A DNA stretch of 64,000 bases from Catenuloplanes atrovinosus (lineage in GTDB: Bacteria; Actinomycetota; Actinomycetes; Mycobacteriales; Micromonosporaceae). Below are positions 16,550 to 25,900 of the stretch, piece after piece. The notes under the pieces were generated by a model. The model saw nothing but the letters and a program-made list of their open reading frames with translations, was not told the DNA's origin and did no database searches. Within the stretch, counting starts at the first letter, position 1. The number at the start of each line of letters is the position of its first letter. Made by a program: the position numbers and the translations under genes. The stretch spans positions 2,625,001 through 2,689,000 of the forward strand of contig NZ_JAVDYB010000001.1 in the NCBI RefSeq assembly GCF_031458235.1, in the 5' to 3' direction.

Positions 16550-17788
16550 TTAGAACTCGTAGTCGATCCATGGGACGCTCTCGATCGCGGCCACGACGTC
16601 GGCCAGTTCCGCATGCGTTCCGGTGGTGCCGATCACCGAGGCGACGCGGCTCTCCGTGCCGGCTCGCCAGTCCACCGGGTCCCCCCGCCGGGCATGCACG
16701 ATCAGGCGCTCGACATGCGGGAGCCGCTTCACGCGCAGGGGTGCTCGGACGTCCGCGACCGCGCGAGCCGCCAGCGGCGGGATGAGGTGGTAGTGGAAGG
16801 CGATCGGGCCCGGCGGCGGCGTTCCGGCATCGATCGGCAGACCCAGAGCGCTCCGGATGGCGATCTCGGCCGGGCTCGGGTTGCCTGAGCGGACCGCGAG
16901 GTCGTCGACGGTGCCGCCCAGACGTCCGTTCACCTCGATGAGTCGCGGCCCGGTCGGCGTGAGCTTGATCTCGACGTCCGCCAGCCCGGTCCTGATGTTC
17001 AGCGCCCGGACTGCGCGGCCGGCCAGGTCACGGACGTGGGCGAGGTCCGGTTCGGGGACCACCGACGCGGTGGCGTACCCACCGCGGTCCCGGAACGGTT
17101 CCGCCGCCGCGAACTTGCTCGTGACGAACCGGGGCTCGACCCGGTCGCCGGCCGCCACGCAGTCGACCGCGATGAAGTCGCCCCATGGATGATCGGTGTG
17201 GCGCCCGACCAGCAGCTCCTCGAGCAGCAGCGTGCGCTCCTGACCGTCGTTCAGCAGGAATTCAAGGGTCTGCCGGCAGTCCTTCTCGTCGGACACGGCA
17301 ATCGTGTTCCTGCTGGCGGCGCCATACGTCGGCTTGATCACGGCCGGGAGCCCGACGTGGGCGATCGCCTCGTCGATCTGATCCAGCCGCTCGACCACCC
17401 TGAATCGGATGGCCTCCAGCCCGGCGGCCGCGAAACGCTCACGCTGGCGATCCTTGCGGACGATGGCGTCGATGTCGGACGGGGCGTGGAATGCGCAACC
17501 CAGCGCGTCCGCCAGTTCGGCGGTCAGCCGAAGCTGCGGCTCGCTGAAGGTCACCACACCGGCCGGTCGCAGCGCGCGGCACGCGCGAATCAGCTCGGCC
17601 GGGCTGCGACCGGCCGTGGGAATGACGACGCCGACTGACTCCAGCAGGCTTCGGGCGCTTCTGGTGTGCGCCGTGTCCGGTACCACGAAGGCCACCCGGA
17701 GCTGTAGTGCATCCGCAATTTCGGCGATTCGATAAGGGGAAAGGCTGCCGTAGTCGTAGACCGTGACAAGAGTGGACCGGCTTTCCAC
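16550..17788 (-). CDS. ATP-grasp carboxylate-amine ligase
   Basis: A 412-residue ATP-grasp protein. The ATP-binding Lys lies in GLPAVIKPTYGAASRNT, and a second ATP segment at ERTLLLEELLVG. The metal-binding segment is GLADVEIKLTPTGPRLIEVNGRLGG, with the usual Glu and Asn. An N-terminal Rossmann-like lobe precedes these. Such enzymes activate a carboxylate as acyl phosphate and join it to an amine, for example amino acid to peptide or aminocyclitol. I place the start at the GTG at 17788 because GAAAGG lies seven bases upstream; an ATG at 17983 would add 65 residues that look non-coding. It leads the leftward unit through 13791. Confidence 0.85.
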   Translation of the reverse strand: MESRSTLVTVYDYGSLSPYRIAEIADALQLRVAFVVPDTAHTRSARSLLESVGVVIPTAGRSPAELIRACRALRPAGVVTFSEPQLRLTAELADALGCAFHAPSDIDAIVRKDRQRERFAAAGLEAIRFRVVERLDQIDEAIAHVGLPAVIKPTYGAASRNTIAVSDEKDCRQTLEFLLNDGQERTLLLEELLVGRHTDHPWGDFIAVDCVAAGDRVEPRFVTSKFAAAEPFRDRGGYATASVVPEPDLAHVRDLAGRAVRALNIRTGLADVEIKLTPTGPRLIEVNGRLGGTVDDLAVRSGNPSPAEIAIRSALGLPIDAGTPPPGPIAFHYHLIPPLAARAVADVRAPLRVKRLPHVERLIVHARRGDPVDWRAGTESRVASVIGTTGTHAELADVVAAIESVPWIDYEF

Positions 17789-18041
17789 GGGCAGCCTTTC
17801 GTCGTCCGGCTTCGTGGCCGAGGGCGGAACGAGGAATTGATGGCCGGGTATGAATCGGTGAGACGCGTGGCCGACCGTGCTTCGGCGCCGAACTGAGGCC
17901 TCGCCGCAAGCGATGCCCGGCTCGCCTGCGGTGTGAGCGTATGGGATGGCGAGCGTTATCCGCAATGGATGCACGGAAGTCACCGTGAGTCGACGGGAAG
18001 CGCGGAGCTCACGATCTCTGCTAGGGTCGGCGCGCGGGGTC

Positions 18042-18061
18042 TATAGTGGACTCGCTAGTCC
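18042..18061 (+). promoter_or_regulatory. Possible -10 box with an adjoining operator-like inverted repeat
   Basis: TATAGT (18042-18047) is followed at once by GGACT-CGCT-AGTCC (18048-18061), a 5-bp perfect inverted repeat at the expected transcription start. No good -35 is visible. It lies in the roughly 300-base divergent region between the ATP-grasp gene and the SagB-type gene (17789-18089), in which I see no protein gene. A repressor bound here would block the rightward SagB-exporter operon. Confidence 0.35.
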
Positions 18062-18089
18062 GGCATCGGGGCCGTCCTGGCCGTCATCA

Positions 18090-19493
18090 ATGGGCCCGAT
18101 CGTGTTCACCTGGGTGTTGTCGGAGGGGATCCTCCTGGAGAACGAGGCCGTCCTATACCACGAACTGACAGCCTATTCGCGTGACCGGCATTGGCTGAAA
18201 CCTATCTCGGACGAGCGTATCCTGCGCGGCTTCCGTCCGTTGTCACAGGGACGGCGGCCGTGGCCGGACAAACGTTACGACGCGGCACTGGATCGCGTGT
18301 CGCTGCCGGCCCCCGCCGCCGCGGCGACGGCCGGCCTCGATCTCGCCGTGCTGTCGCGTCTGCTCAACGACTCCGCCGGCATGCGGACTGCCGCCGGCCG
18401 CGGCGAGCTCCGGTTCCGGGCGGCGAGTTCCGCGGGAAACCGGCATCCCATCGAGTCCTACGTCTGCGCCCGCGGTATCACCGGCCTGCCCGATGGGGTG
18501 TGGCACTACGACGCCGCCGCGCACCGGCTCGTCCTGGTCGGCCCGGCACCGCGAGGCGAGTGTGCGGCACTCCTGCTCACCGGTGTGCCCTGGCGCACCT
18601 GCTGGCGATACGCCGAGCGCGGATACCGGCACCTGTGGTGGGACGCCGGGTCCCAGATCGCGAACCTGTCGGTGGTCGCCGACCACCTCCGGGTGCCGGC
18701 CACCGTCCGTCTCGGCTTCGCGGACGCGGATGCCGCCGCGCTGGTCGGTGCCGAGACTCCGTGGGAGCTTCCGCTCGTCGCGGTGACTCTCGGCCGCGGC
18801 GAGCCGGCGCTCGAGGCGAGTGGTCCCGCCGAACCGGGCGACCTCGGGCCGGATCACACCTCGTTCCCGCTGATCGATATGGTCCACGACGCGACGACGC
18901 TGGCCGATTCGGCCGCGGCGCGGGCCTGGACACGGGCGATCGGCGGCGGTCCGTCCGGCACCACCTCTTCGCTCGTGCCGTTCATCGCCGGGCGCCGCTC
19001 GGCCGGGCGTTTCGTCGCGGGTGCGCACACCGGCGCCGGGCAACTGCATCAGGTCCTCGATCTGGCCGCCGCAGAGCTGCACTGGGACGGGGACGTCGAC
19101 GTGGACCTCCACGTCATCGTGCACACGGTGCGCGGGATCGCTCCGGGTCTGTACCGATGGCACGAGGGGACGCTCCAGCGGGTGCCGGCGGACATCGGGC
19201 CGCACGACGCGTACGAGCTCGCGGTGCGGCAGGACCCGGCCCGCGATGCGGCCTTCGTGCTGCTGCTCTCCTGTGACCTGCGGCGGCTCGTGGCCGGGCG
19301 GGGCGCGCGCGCATATCGCGCCGTGCAGCTCGCGGCCGGTGTCGTCGTGGGCCGCGCGTATCTGGCCGCCGCCGCGGCCGGTCTGGGCTGTCGTGCGCTG
19401 ACCTTCAATGACGATGTGCTGGCGCGGATGCTGCCCGCATCGCCGGCCGGTCTGCTGCTCGCGGCGGTCGGCGTTCCGGGTGGGAAGGACTGA
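18090..19493 (+). CDS. SagB/ThcOx-type double nitroreductase-fold oxidase
   Basis: About 467 residues with two nitroreductase-like halves. The first has LSRLLNDSAGMR, RAASSAGNRHPIESYV and GVWHYDAAAHRLVLVG. The second has RRSAGRFV, LHQVLDLAAAEL and GLYRWHEGTLQRV. These match FMN-dependent SagB/McbC-type dehydrogenases, which oxidise azolines or similar peptide units. No YcaO or precursor peptide is present, so the substrate is probably an NRPS-derived or small-molecule intermediate. The start is uncertain: the ATG at 18090 lacks a ribosome site, and GTG/TTG codons at 18102, 18114 and 18117 are alternatives. It is followed closely by the ABC genes. Confidence 0.75.
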   Translation: MGPIVFTWVLSEGILLENEAVLYHELTAYSRDRHWLKPISDERILRGFRPLSQGRRPWPDKRYDAALDRVSLPAPAAAATAGLDLAVLSRLLNDSAGMRTAAGRGELRFRAASSAGNRHPIESYVCARGITGLPDGVWHYDAAAHRLVLVGPAPRGECAALLLTGVPWRTCWRYAERGYRHLWWDAGSQIANLSVVADHLRVPATVRLGFADADAAALVGAETPWELPLVAVTLGRGEPALEASGPAEPGDLGPDHTSFPLIDMVHDATTLADSAAARAWTRAIGGGPSGTTSSLVPFIAGRRSAGRFVAGAHTGAGQLHQVLDLAAAELHWDGDVDVDLHVIVHTVRGIAPGLYRWHEGTLQRVPADIGPHDAYELAVRQDPARDAAFVLLLSCDLRRLVAGRGARAYRAVQLAAGVVVGRAYLAAAAAGLGCRALTFNDDVLARMLPASPAGLLLAAVGVPGGKD

Positions 19494-19496
19494 GCG

Positions 19497-20468
19497 TTGG
19501 AACCGATCATCACCGTGGAGAACCTGACCCGGAGCTTCCGGTCCCGTCAGGGTCTGCTGAGCCGGACGGTCCGGGAGGTCCAGGCGGTCAAGGGGGTCTC
19601 CTTCGAGGTGGGCAGGGGCGAGCTGTTCGGCCTGCTCGGCCCGAACGGCGCCGGTAAGACGACCACGATCAAGATGCTGCTGACCCTGCTGCTGCCCACC
19701 TCCGGCAGCGCCCGCGTGCTCGGGCGTGACGTGGTGGCGGACGCGCGGGCGGTGCGCCGGCGCGTCGGCTTCGTGTTCGGTGGCGATCGAGGGCTCTACG
19801 AGCGGTTGTCCGCCCGTGACAACCTTCGGTACTTCGCCGAGCTGTACGGCTTGTCCGGGCGGGAGCAGCGCGCGCGCATCCCCGAGCTGTTGGAGCTGGT
19901 CGGCTTGCGTGGGCGGGAGGCCGACCGCGTCGAAGGATATTCGCGAGGCATGCGGCAGCGGCTGCACCTGGCGCGCGGGCTCCTCCACCGGCCGGAGGTG
20001 CTGTTCCTGGACGAGCCGAGCATCGGTATCGACCCGGTCGGCTCGAGGGAACTGCGGACCACCGTCCGTCGCCTGGTGGACCACGGCACTACGGTGCTGC
20101 TGACCACCCACTACATGTTCGAGGCCGACGAGTTGTGCGACCGGATCGCCGTGATCGCCGACGGGCGCATCGTCGCGGAGGGTACGCCCGAGGCGCTCAA
20201 GGAGGGCGTCAACGACGGCACGGTCACCGAGGTGGAGGTGTTCGGAGCGCCGGAGGACATCCAGGGCCGCCTGACGGCCGTTCCCGGTGTGGAGTCGGTG
20301 CATCTGGAGGCGCAGGGGCCGGCCCAGGTGATCGTGGTGCGCGCCGGCCGCGGCCGGGAAGTCACCACGGACGTCCTCGCCCACCTGACCGGCTGCCGGA
20401 TCGGGCGCGTCTCGACACGCCGCCCCACGCTGGAGGACGCCTACATCGAGCTGGTGGGTGGGCGGTGA
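19497..20468 (+). CDS. ABC-2 type exporter ATP-binding protein (DrrA-like)
   Basis: A 323-residue ABC ATPase. Walker A is GPNGAGKTTT (about 46-55), the signature reads YSRGMRQRL and Walker B is LFLDEPSIGIDP, followed by the switch His in TTHYMF. A C-terminal regulatory tail of about 90 residues follows, as in DrrA-type drug and natural-product exporters. The start is a TTG with GGGAAGGA nine bases upstream, four bases after the SagB stop. It is coupled to two permease genes. With them it should export the cluster product and may give self-resistance. Confidence 0.9.
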   Translation: MEPIITVENLTRSFRSRQGLLSRTVREVQAVKGVSFEVGRGELFGLLGPNGAGKTTTIKMLLTLLLPTSGSARVLGRDVVADARAVRRRVGFVFGGDRGLYERLSARDNLRYFAELYGLSGREQRARIPELLELVGLRGREADRVEGYSRGMRQRLHLARGLLHRPEVLFLDEPSIGIDPVGSRELRTTVRRLVDHGTTVLLTTHYMFEADELCDRIAVIADGRIVAEGTPEALKEGVNDGTVTEVEVFGAPEDIQGRLTAVPGVESVHLEAQGPAQVIVVRAGRGREVTTDVLAHLTGCRIGRVSTRRPTLEDAYIELVGGR

Positions 20469-21238
20469 GCGGCACGCTGCGCTTCCTGGCCGTGGCCTGG
20501 TGGCTGCATCTCAAGAGCCGGAGCAGGTCGGCCTTCGACGGGTTGCTCTCCGTCGTGTGGCCGTTGTTCTTCGCCACCGCGGTGCTGTTGATGTACCGGG
20601 CCGGTAACGCCGGTGACGCGACGCTGGTCGCCGCCGTGGTGGGTGCCGCCGCCATGGGCGTCTGGTCGGCGACGACGCTGGCCTCGTCCTCGATCGAGGA
20701 GGAACGAGCCCAGGGCACGCTGGAACTCCAGGTCGGTGCTCCGCGCTCGTTCACGATCCAGCTGATCCCGATCATGCTGTCGATGACCACGGTGGGCCTC
20801 TACAGCCTGGTCGCCGTGTTCCTGTGGGGTCGCTTCGTCTTCGGCATCGAGATCGTGGTGGCGAGCGTGCCGGCGTTCCTCGTCGCGATCGCGGTGACCG
20901 TGTTCTCGATCGCGATGCTCGGCTTCCTGCTCGCGGTGAGCGCGGTGCGTTACCGGGCCGCGTGGGCGCTGGGAGCGGCACTGGAACTGCCCATCTGGCT
21001 GCTCTGCGGCTTCCTGGTGCCGGTGTCGGCGCTGCCCGGCTGGGTCCAGCCGCTGTCCTGGCTGCTGGCGCCGACCTGGGGTGTCTCGGCGTTGCGGGCC
21101 GCGGTGGCGGGTCACACCGCGGTGGACGACCTGCTGCGCTGCCTCGGTCTCGGCGTGGCGTACATCTTGATCGGCGCCGTCCAGTCCCATCGGTTGGTGC
21201 GGTCCGCCCGCCGGCACGCGACGTTGGCGCTGACATGA
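20465..21238 (+). CDS. ABC-2 type exporter permease 1
   Basis: A 257-residue membrane protein with about six hydrophobic segments, including LLSVVWPLFFATAVLLMY, ATLVAAVVGAAAMGVW and PAFLVAIAVTVFSIAM. The GTG start overlaps the ATPase stop (GTGA). The SSIEEERAQGTLELQVGAPRS loop after the second segment is typical of ABC-2 permeases (coupling helix to the ATPase). It forms the channel together with the next gene product. Confidence 0.85.
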   Translation: MSGTLRFLAVAWWLHLKSRSRSAFDGLLSVVWPLFFATAVLLMYRAGNAGDATLVAAVVGAAAMGVWSATTLASSSIEEERAQGTLELQVGAPRSFTIQLIPIMLSMTTVGLYSLVAVFLWGRFVFGIEIVVASVPAFLVAIAVTVFSIAMLGFLLAVSAVRYRAAWALGAALELPIWLLCGFLVPVSALPGWVQPLSWLLAPTWGVSALRAAVAGHTAVDDLLRCLGLGVAYILIGAVQSHRLVRSARRHATLALT

Positions 21239-22023
21239 TCGCCGCGCTTCGTGTGCTGCTGATCGGCGGCATGACCAGTTATCGGGCGCTGTTCAACTGG
21301 CTGACGCCGTGGATCCTGATCCCGACGTTCTTCGTGACCCCGCTCGTGCAGATCCTCCTGTTCGCCTACGTAGGGCGGGTCGCCAGGGTGGGTGACGACA
21401 CCTACTACCTGATCGGCAACGCCGTCCAGTACGCGGCCATACCCTGCCTGTTCGCCATGGGCCGCACGATCAGCGGTGAACGCCGCCAGGGGACGCTGGG
21501 CATCCTGCTCGCCTCACCGGCGCCCAGGGTGCCGCTGTTCCTGGGCCGTGCCCTACCGGTCATCGTCAACGGCGCCGTGGTCTGCGCGGTGGCCCTCGGG
21601 CTCGGCGCGCTGTTGCTGGGTGTGCGGATACCACTGGACGGGTTGCCGCTGTTGGCCGTCGCGATCGTGGTGTGCGCGTTCTCCTGCACCGGCCTGGGTC
21701 TGCTCACCGCGGCGGTGGCACTGCGGGTGCGGGAGGCCTCGGTCTTGTCCAACCTGGTGTTCGGCGTCCTGCTCATCTTCGCGGGAGTGAACGTCCCGAT
21801 CGCCTCGCTGCCGGGCTGGATGTCCGCCGTCTCCGGATGGTTGCCACTGACGCACGGCATCGACGCCGCTCGGCGGGCGGCGGCGGGCGCTTCCGCCGGC
21901 CCGGTGGGTGAGCTGCTGGTGCAAGAGGCGGCGTTGGGTGCCGGATACGCCCTCGCCGGGTTGGCGCTACTGGCCTGGCTGGAACGGGAGAGCCGGCGGA
22001 TGGCCACGCTCGAGGTGATGTGA
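21235..22023 (+). CDS. ABC-2 type exporter permease 2
   Basis: A 262-residue ABC-2 permease with six hydrophobic segments. It has FNWLTPWILIPTFFVTPLVQILLF near the start and the coupling loop SGERRQGTLGILLASPAPR. PIASLPGWMSAVSGWLPLTHGIDAARRAAAG lies before the last helix, as is common in DrrB-like proteins. ATGA overlap with permease 1. It probably pairs with permease 1 as a heterodimer. Confidence 0.87.
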   Translation: MIAALRVLLIGGMTSYRALFNWLTPWILIPTFFVTPLVQILLFAYVGRVARVGDDTYYLIGNAVQYAAIPCLFAMGRTISGERRQGTLGILLASPAPRVPLFLGRALPVIVNGAVVCAVALGLGALLLGVRIPLDGLPLLAVAIVVCAFSCTGLGLLTAAVALRVREASVLSNLVFGVLLIFAGVNVPIASLPGWMSAVSGWLPLTHGIDAARRAAAGASAGPVGELLVQEAALGAGYALAGLALLAWLERESRRMATLEVM

Positions 22024-22031
22024 TCTCCGGG

Positions 22032-22763
22032 TCAGCGGATCTCGGAGCCGCCGGTGAGGAGATCCGCGAACAACTGGAGGAGGGAGGTGCCGGGCTCGCG
22101 GCTGGGCAGTGTGCCGGGTGGCGCGGGAACGGTCACGCACCGCTCGGCCGTCACCGCGCCCCAGTCCTCGCCGTCCGTGGCCGCGCCGACCACGATCAGG
22201 GGGACGGACAGCCGCGCACCGTCGGCCGGACGGTATCCGCGCACGATACGGCTGTCCGCGATGATCGGTCCGACGAAGACGTCGTAGTACGCCGGCCGGC
22301 TCAGTACGGCGGCCGGCACGAGATTGGTGGCGAGCAGATACTCGATCGTCTCCGCCCGGCTCAGATCCTCGAAGTCGGGCTCGTTCACCGACGGCTGCCA
22401 CGGAAAACCACTGATGGCCAAAAAAACGGGCTTCGGTGCGCCCCGCCGGTCCAATTCCCTGACCATTTCGAGGAGCGGCGGAACGCCGGCGCATTGACCG
22501 TATAGTGCGAATCTCCGATTATGGCCTAATGATTCGAGGAACTGTTCCACTATTTCGTCGACCACCGCCGGCAACGAGGGCAGATAGGCCTCGCGGCCGC
22601 GTGTCTCGCGGCCTGGCAGCCGGACGGCGGACACGTCGAACAGCTGCTCGGCCTGCTTGGACCAGCTACGGAACTCCGCTGCGCCGCTCCCGGCCTGTCC
22701 TAGACAGAGCAGTTGGGGGAGCTCGTCACGTGGCCCGGTGAGGTGCACGATGGTCTCGGACAT
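22032..22763 (-). CDS. Type II thioesterase-like protein with Cys nucleophile (second copy)
   Basis: A 243-residue alpha/beta-hydrolase related to type II thioesterases: PQLLCLGQAGSGAAEFRSW near the start, VRLPGRETR, then the nucleophile elbow ALYGQCAGVPPLLEM. Position 91 is Cys instead of Ser and the preceding His of GHSxG is Gln. The C-terminal His-bearing segment is not evident (PPGTLPSREPG). The start at 22763 has GGAGAG just before it. It ends nine bases from the permease end and is transcribed towards it. It may transfer or release acyl groups and not hydrolyse misloaded carriers. Confidence 0.78.
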   Translation of the reverse strand: MSETIVHLTGPRDELPQLLCLGQAGSGAAEFRSWSKQAEQLFDVSAVRLPGRETRGREAYLPSLPAVVDEIVEQFLESLGHNRRFALYGQCAGVPPLLEMVRELDRRGAPKPVFLAISGFPWQPSVNEPDFEDLSRAETIEYLLATNLVPAAVLSRPAYYDVFVGPIIADSRIVRGYRPADGARLSVPLIVVGAATDGEDWGAVTAERCVTVPAPPGTLPSREPGTSLLQLFADLLTGGSEIR

Positions 22764-22997
22764 GCTCTCCGATCGCAGGTTGGAGATCCCTTGCCGTCCA
22801 TCAGTTTGTATCACCCGTCCGATGCTTCCGTCCACTGTGCCTCCGGGGTTTCCAATTCGTCGAGTGGAGGCTAGAGTGTCGATGGAGTCATCGAAGTCTC
22901 TCGTTGCGTGTCGGCCCCTTCTTATTCGGTCGCCAACCCTCCGCGCCATGGGCGCTATCTGACTTATCCGAACTGTGACCGGAGGAGCTTCCGCGCC

Positions 22998-25900
22998 ATG
23001 GGTAACGTTCCCGGAAAGCCGGATGTATCCCGGGTGTACGCCCGGTTCGTTCAGGCCGCCGAGGCGGGCCCGGACAGGCCCGCGGTGATCGAGGCGTCGG
23101 GTGCCACGACTACTTATGGTGAGCTCGCCGCGGCGGCACGGCAGGTCGGAGCGAGCCTGGCCGCGGCGGGTTTCCGGCCGGGTGACCGCGCGGCCGTCGT
23201 CTGGACCGTGGGGCTGCCGACGGTGGCGGCGATACTCGGCGTCCTCGACGCGGGCGGCACCTACGTCCCGATCGACCCCGACGCTCCGGACGGCCGATGG
23301 GACTTCCTGCTCGCCGATGCCGCTCCGGTCGCGGTGCTCACCTCCGCTCCGGCGCACTCGGCCAGGATTCGCGCGATCCGCCCGCACGCGAAATCCGTGT
23401 CCACGGTCCGCGATCTGGAGCTGTTCACCACCGACGCCGCTCCGGCCGACGGTGACGTCGACGGCTGCTACCTGATCTACACCTCGGGGTCGACCGGAGT
23501 GCCGAAGGGGGTGGTCATCACCCACCACAACCTGCAGGCGACGCTCGACGCCGGATGCGCGGTCATCAACGCCGGTGTGAACGACCGCTGGTCGGTCTTC
23601 CACTCCTTCTCCTTCGACTTCTCGGTCTGGGAACTGTTCGGCCCGCTGGTCACGGGCGGCGCCGCGGTGCTCGTCCCGCCGTCGGCTCGGCGTGACCCCG
23701 CCCTGTTCAAGGAGCTACTGGATCGGACCGCGGTCACCGTCCTCAGCCAGACGCCCGGTGCCTTCCGTGGTCTGGTCGGTCACTACGCCGACGCCACGGC
23801 CGGCTCGCTGCGGGTCGTCGTCTTCGGCGGTGAGCGTCTCGACCCGGCCGTTCTCGCGCCCTGGTTCGCTCGGCACGGCGACGAGACCCCGGAACTGATC
23901 AACATGTACGGCATCACCGAATGCACGATCCACGTGACGTACCGCCGGATCCGGGTGGGGGATGCGGCGCGCCCGGTGAGTCCGATCGGGCGTCCGTTCC
24001 CGCACCTGACCGTCCACCTGCTCGACCCGGACGGCACGGCGATCACCGCACCCGGCGTGGTCGGTGAACTGTACGTGTCCGGGGCCGGCGTCGCGTCCGG
24101 CTACCTCAACCGAGCGCCGGAGACGGCCGCGGCCTTCGTCCCGGACACGTTCCCGGGCGGCGCTCGGCGGATGTACCGCACCGGGGACCTGGCCAGGTGG
24201 GACGAGCGCGGCGAGTTGCTCTACGAGGGGCGGCGCGACCGCCAGCTCAAGATCCGCGGTCATCGCATCGAGCCGGGTGAGATCCAGGCCGCGCTGGCCA
24301 CGCTCGGATACAGCGACACACTGGCGACGGTGGGCACGGACGAGGCCGGCCACGCCCGGCTCGTCGTGTACGTGGTCACCGAGGAGAGCGGCGTCGAACG
24401 TGCCATCCTCGGCCAGCTGCGGGACACGCTGCCGGGCTACCTGGTGCCGAGCCGCATCGTGTTGATCCGTGGCCTGCCGCTGACCCCGAACGGCAAGATC
24501 GACGAGGCTGCGTTGCCCGAGGCGTTCCCCGCGGCCGCTGCACCGGCCGAGGCGAGCCCGGCCGGCGACCCGCGGGAGGCCCTCCTGCGCGACGTGTGGA
24601 CGGACGTCCTCGGCGTGGACGGCATCGAGGGCGACGACGACTTCTTCGACATCGGCGGTGACAGCCTGCTGGCGATCCGCGTCGTGGCGGCGGTGACGAC
24701 CGGTGGATACCCGATGACCGTGGAGGATCTCTACCGGGGCCGGACGTTGACGGCGGTTGCCGCCGGCCTCGTCGCGGCCGATCCGGTCGCCGGCGCGGAG
24801 GCGGGCCCCGCCCCGGTGACCCGGCTACCGGCGACCCGGACCCAACAGGGCATCCTCTTCGAGGCCAGAGTGCATCGCGCTCGCGCGCTCTACCATGACT
24901 TCGCGAGCCTGCTGGTGGAGGCGCGGTGGGACGCGGCCCGGCTGCGCCGGGCCCTGCGCACGACCACAGCGCGGCAGCCCACGTTGCGTACGGCGTTCGA
25001 GTCCACCGCGACGGGCATGTACCAGACGGTGACGCCAGAGGTGGACGTCGAGTGCACCGTTGTCGACCTGCGGACGGACGATCCCCGAGGCGCCGACCCG
25101 CTGCGCCGGCTCTGGATGGACGCGGAGCGGCGGCGGGGTTTCGTCATGAGCCGGCCGCCGTTGTTCCGGGCACAGGCCGTCGTGCTCAGTGATGACGTCT
25201 TCCGGCTGACGCTCAGCTTTCACCATGCCGTCCTCGACGGATGGAGCGTCGGCCTGGTGGCCGGCGAGCTGGTGCGGGCGTATCTGGACGACACGGACCC
25301 CGCCTCGCACGCCCCCGCCTCACCGACCCTGATGAGCGTCTACGCCGAGGCCGAGGAAGCGGCCTGCCGATCGGACGTGACGATCGCATACTGGCGGGAT
25401 TACCTGACGGGCCTGACACGCGCCGACTTCGCCCGCGTGCCCGACGTCGGCGCACCGGGCGAGGTCGTCATCATGCCGTTCGCCACCGGTGACCTCGCCG
25501 CGATTCGGGCAATCGCCCGGAGCAGCCGCACGTCGGTCAAGAACGTACTGCTGACCGTTCATCTGGTGGCCCTCGCCGCGGTCTGCTCCGTAGGGCCCGC
25601 GGTGAGTTCGGCCGTGGTCACCAGCGCCCGGCCCGCGATACCGGGCGCGGACACGGTCGCGGGCCTCTTCCTCACCACCCTGCCGGTTACGCTGCGCGTG
25701 GCGTCCGCGACGTGGCGGGACGCGTTGCGGGCGGTCGGCGACCGGGAGGTCGCGCACCTGCCGCATCGCCGGTTCCCCGCGGCCGAGATGGCGCGGCTGG
25801 CGCCGGACGCCGTACCCAACACGTTGTTCAACTTCACCGACTTCCACCACCTGAGCCCGCGGGACGGGCGGCGGCTGCCCGTCCTTGACTACGTGGAGAC

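Noticed and set aside
17789-17983. 65-residue N-terminal extension of the ATP-grasp protein
   Set aside because: The GTG at 17788 has a good ribosome site, and the extra residues have no family match or plausible composition.
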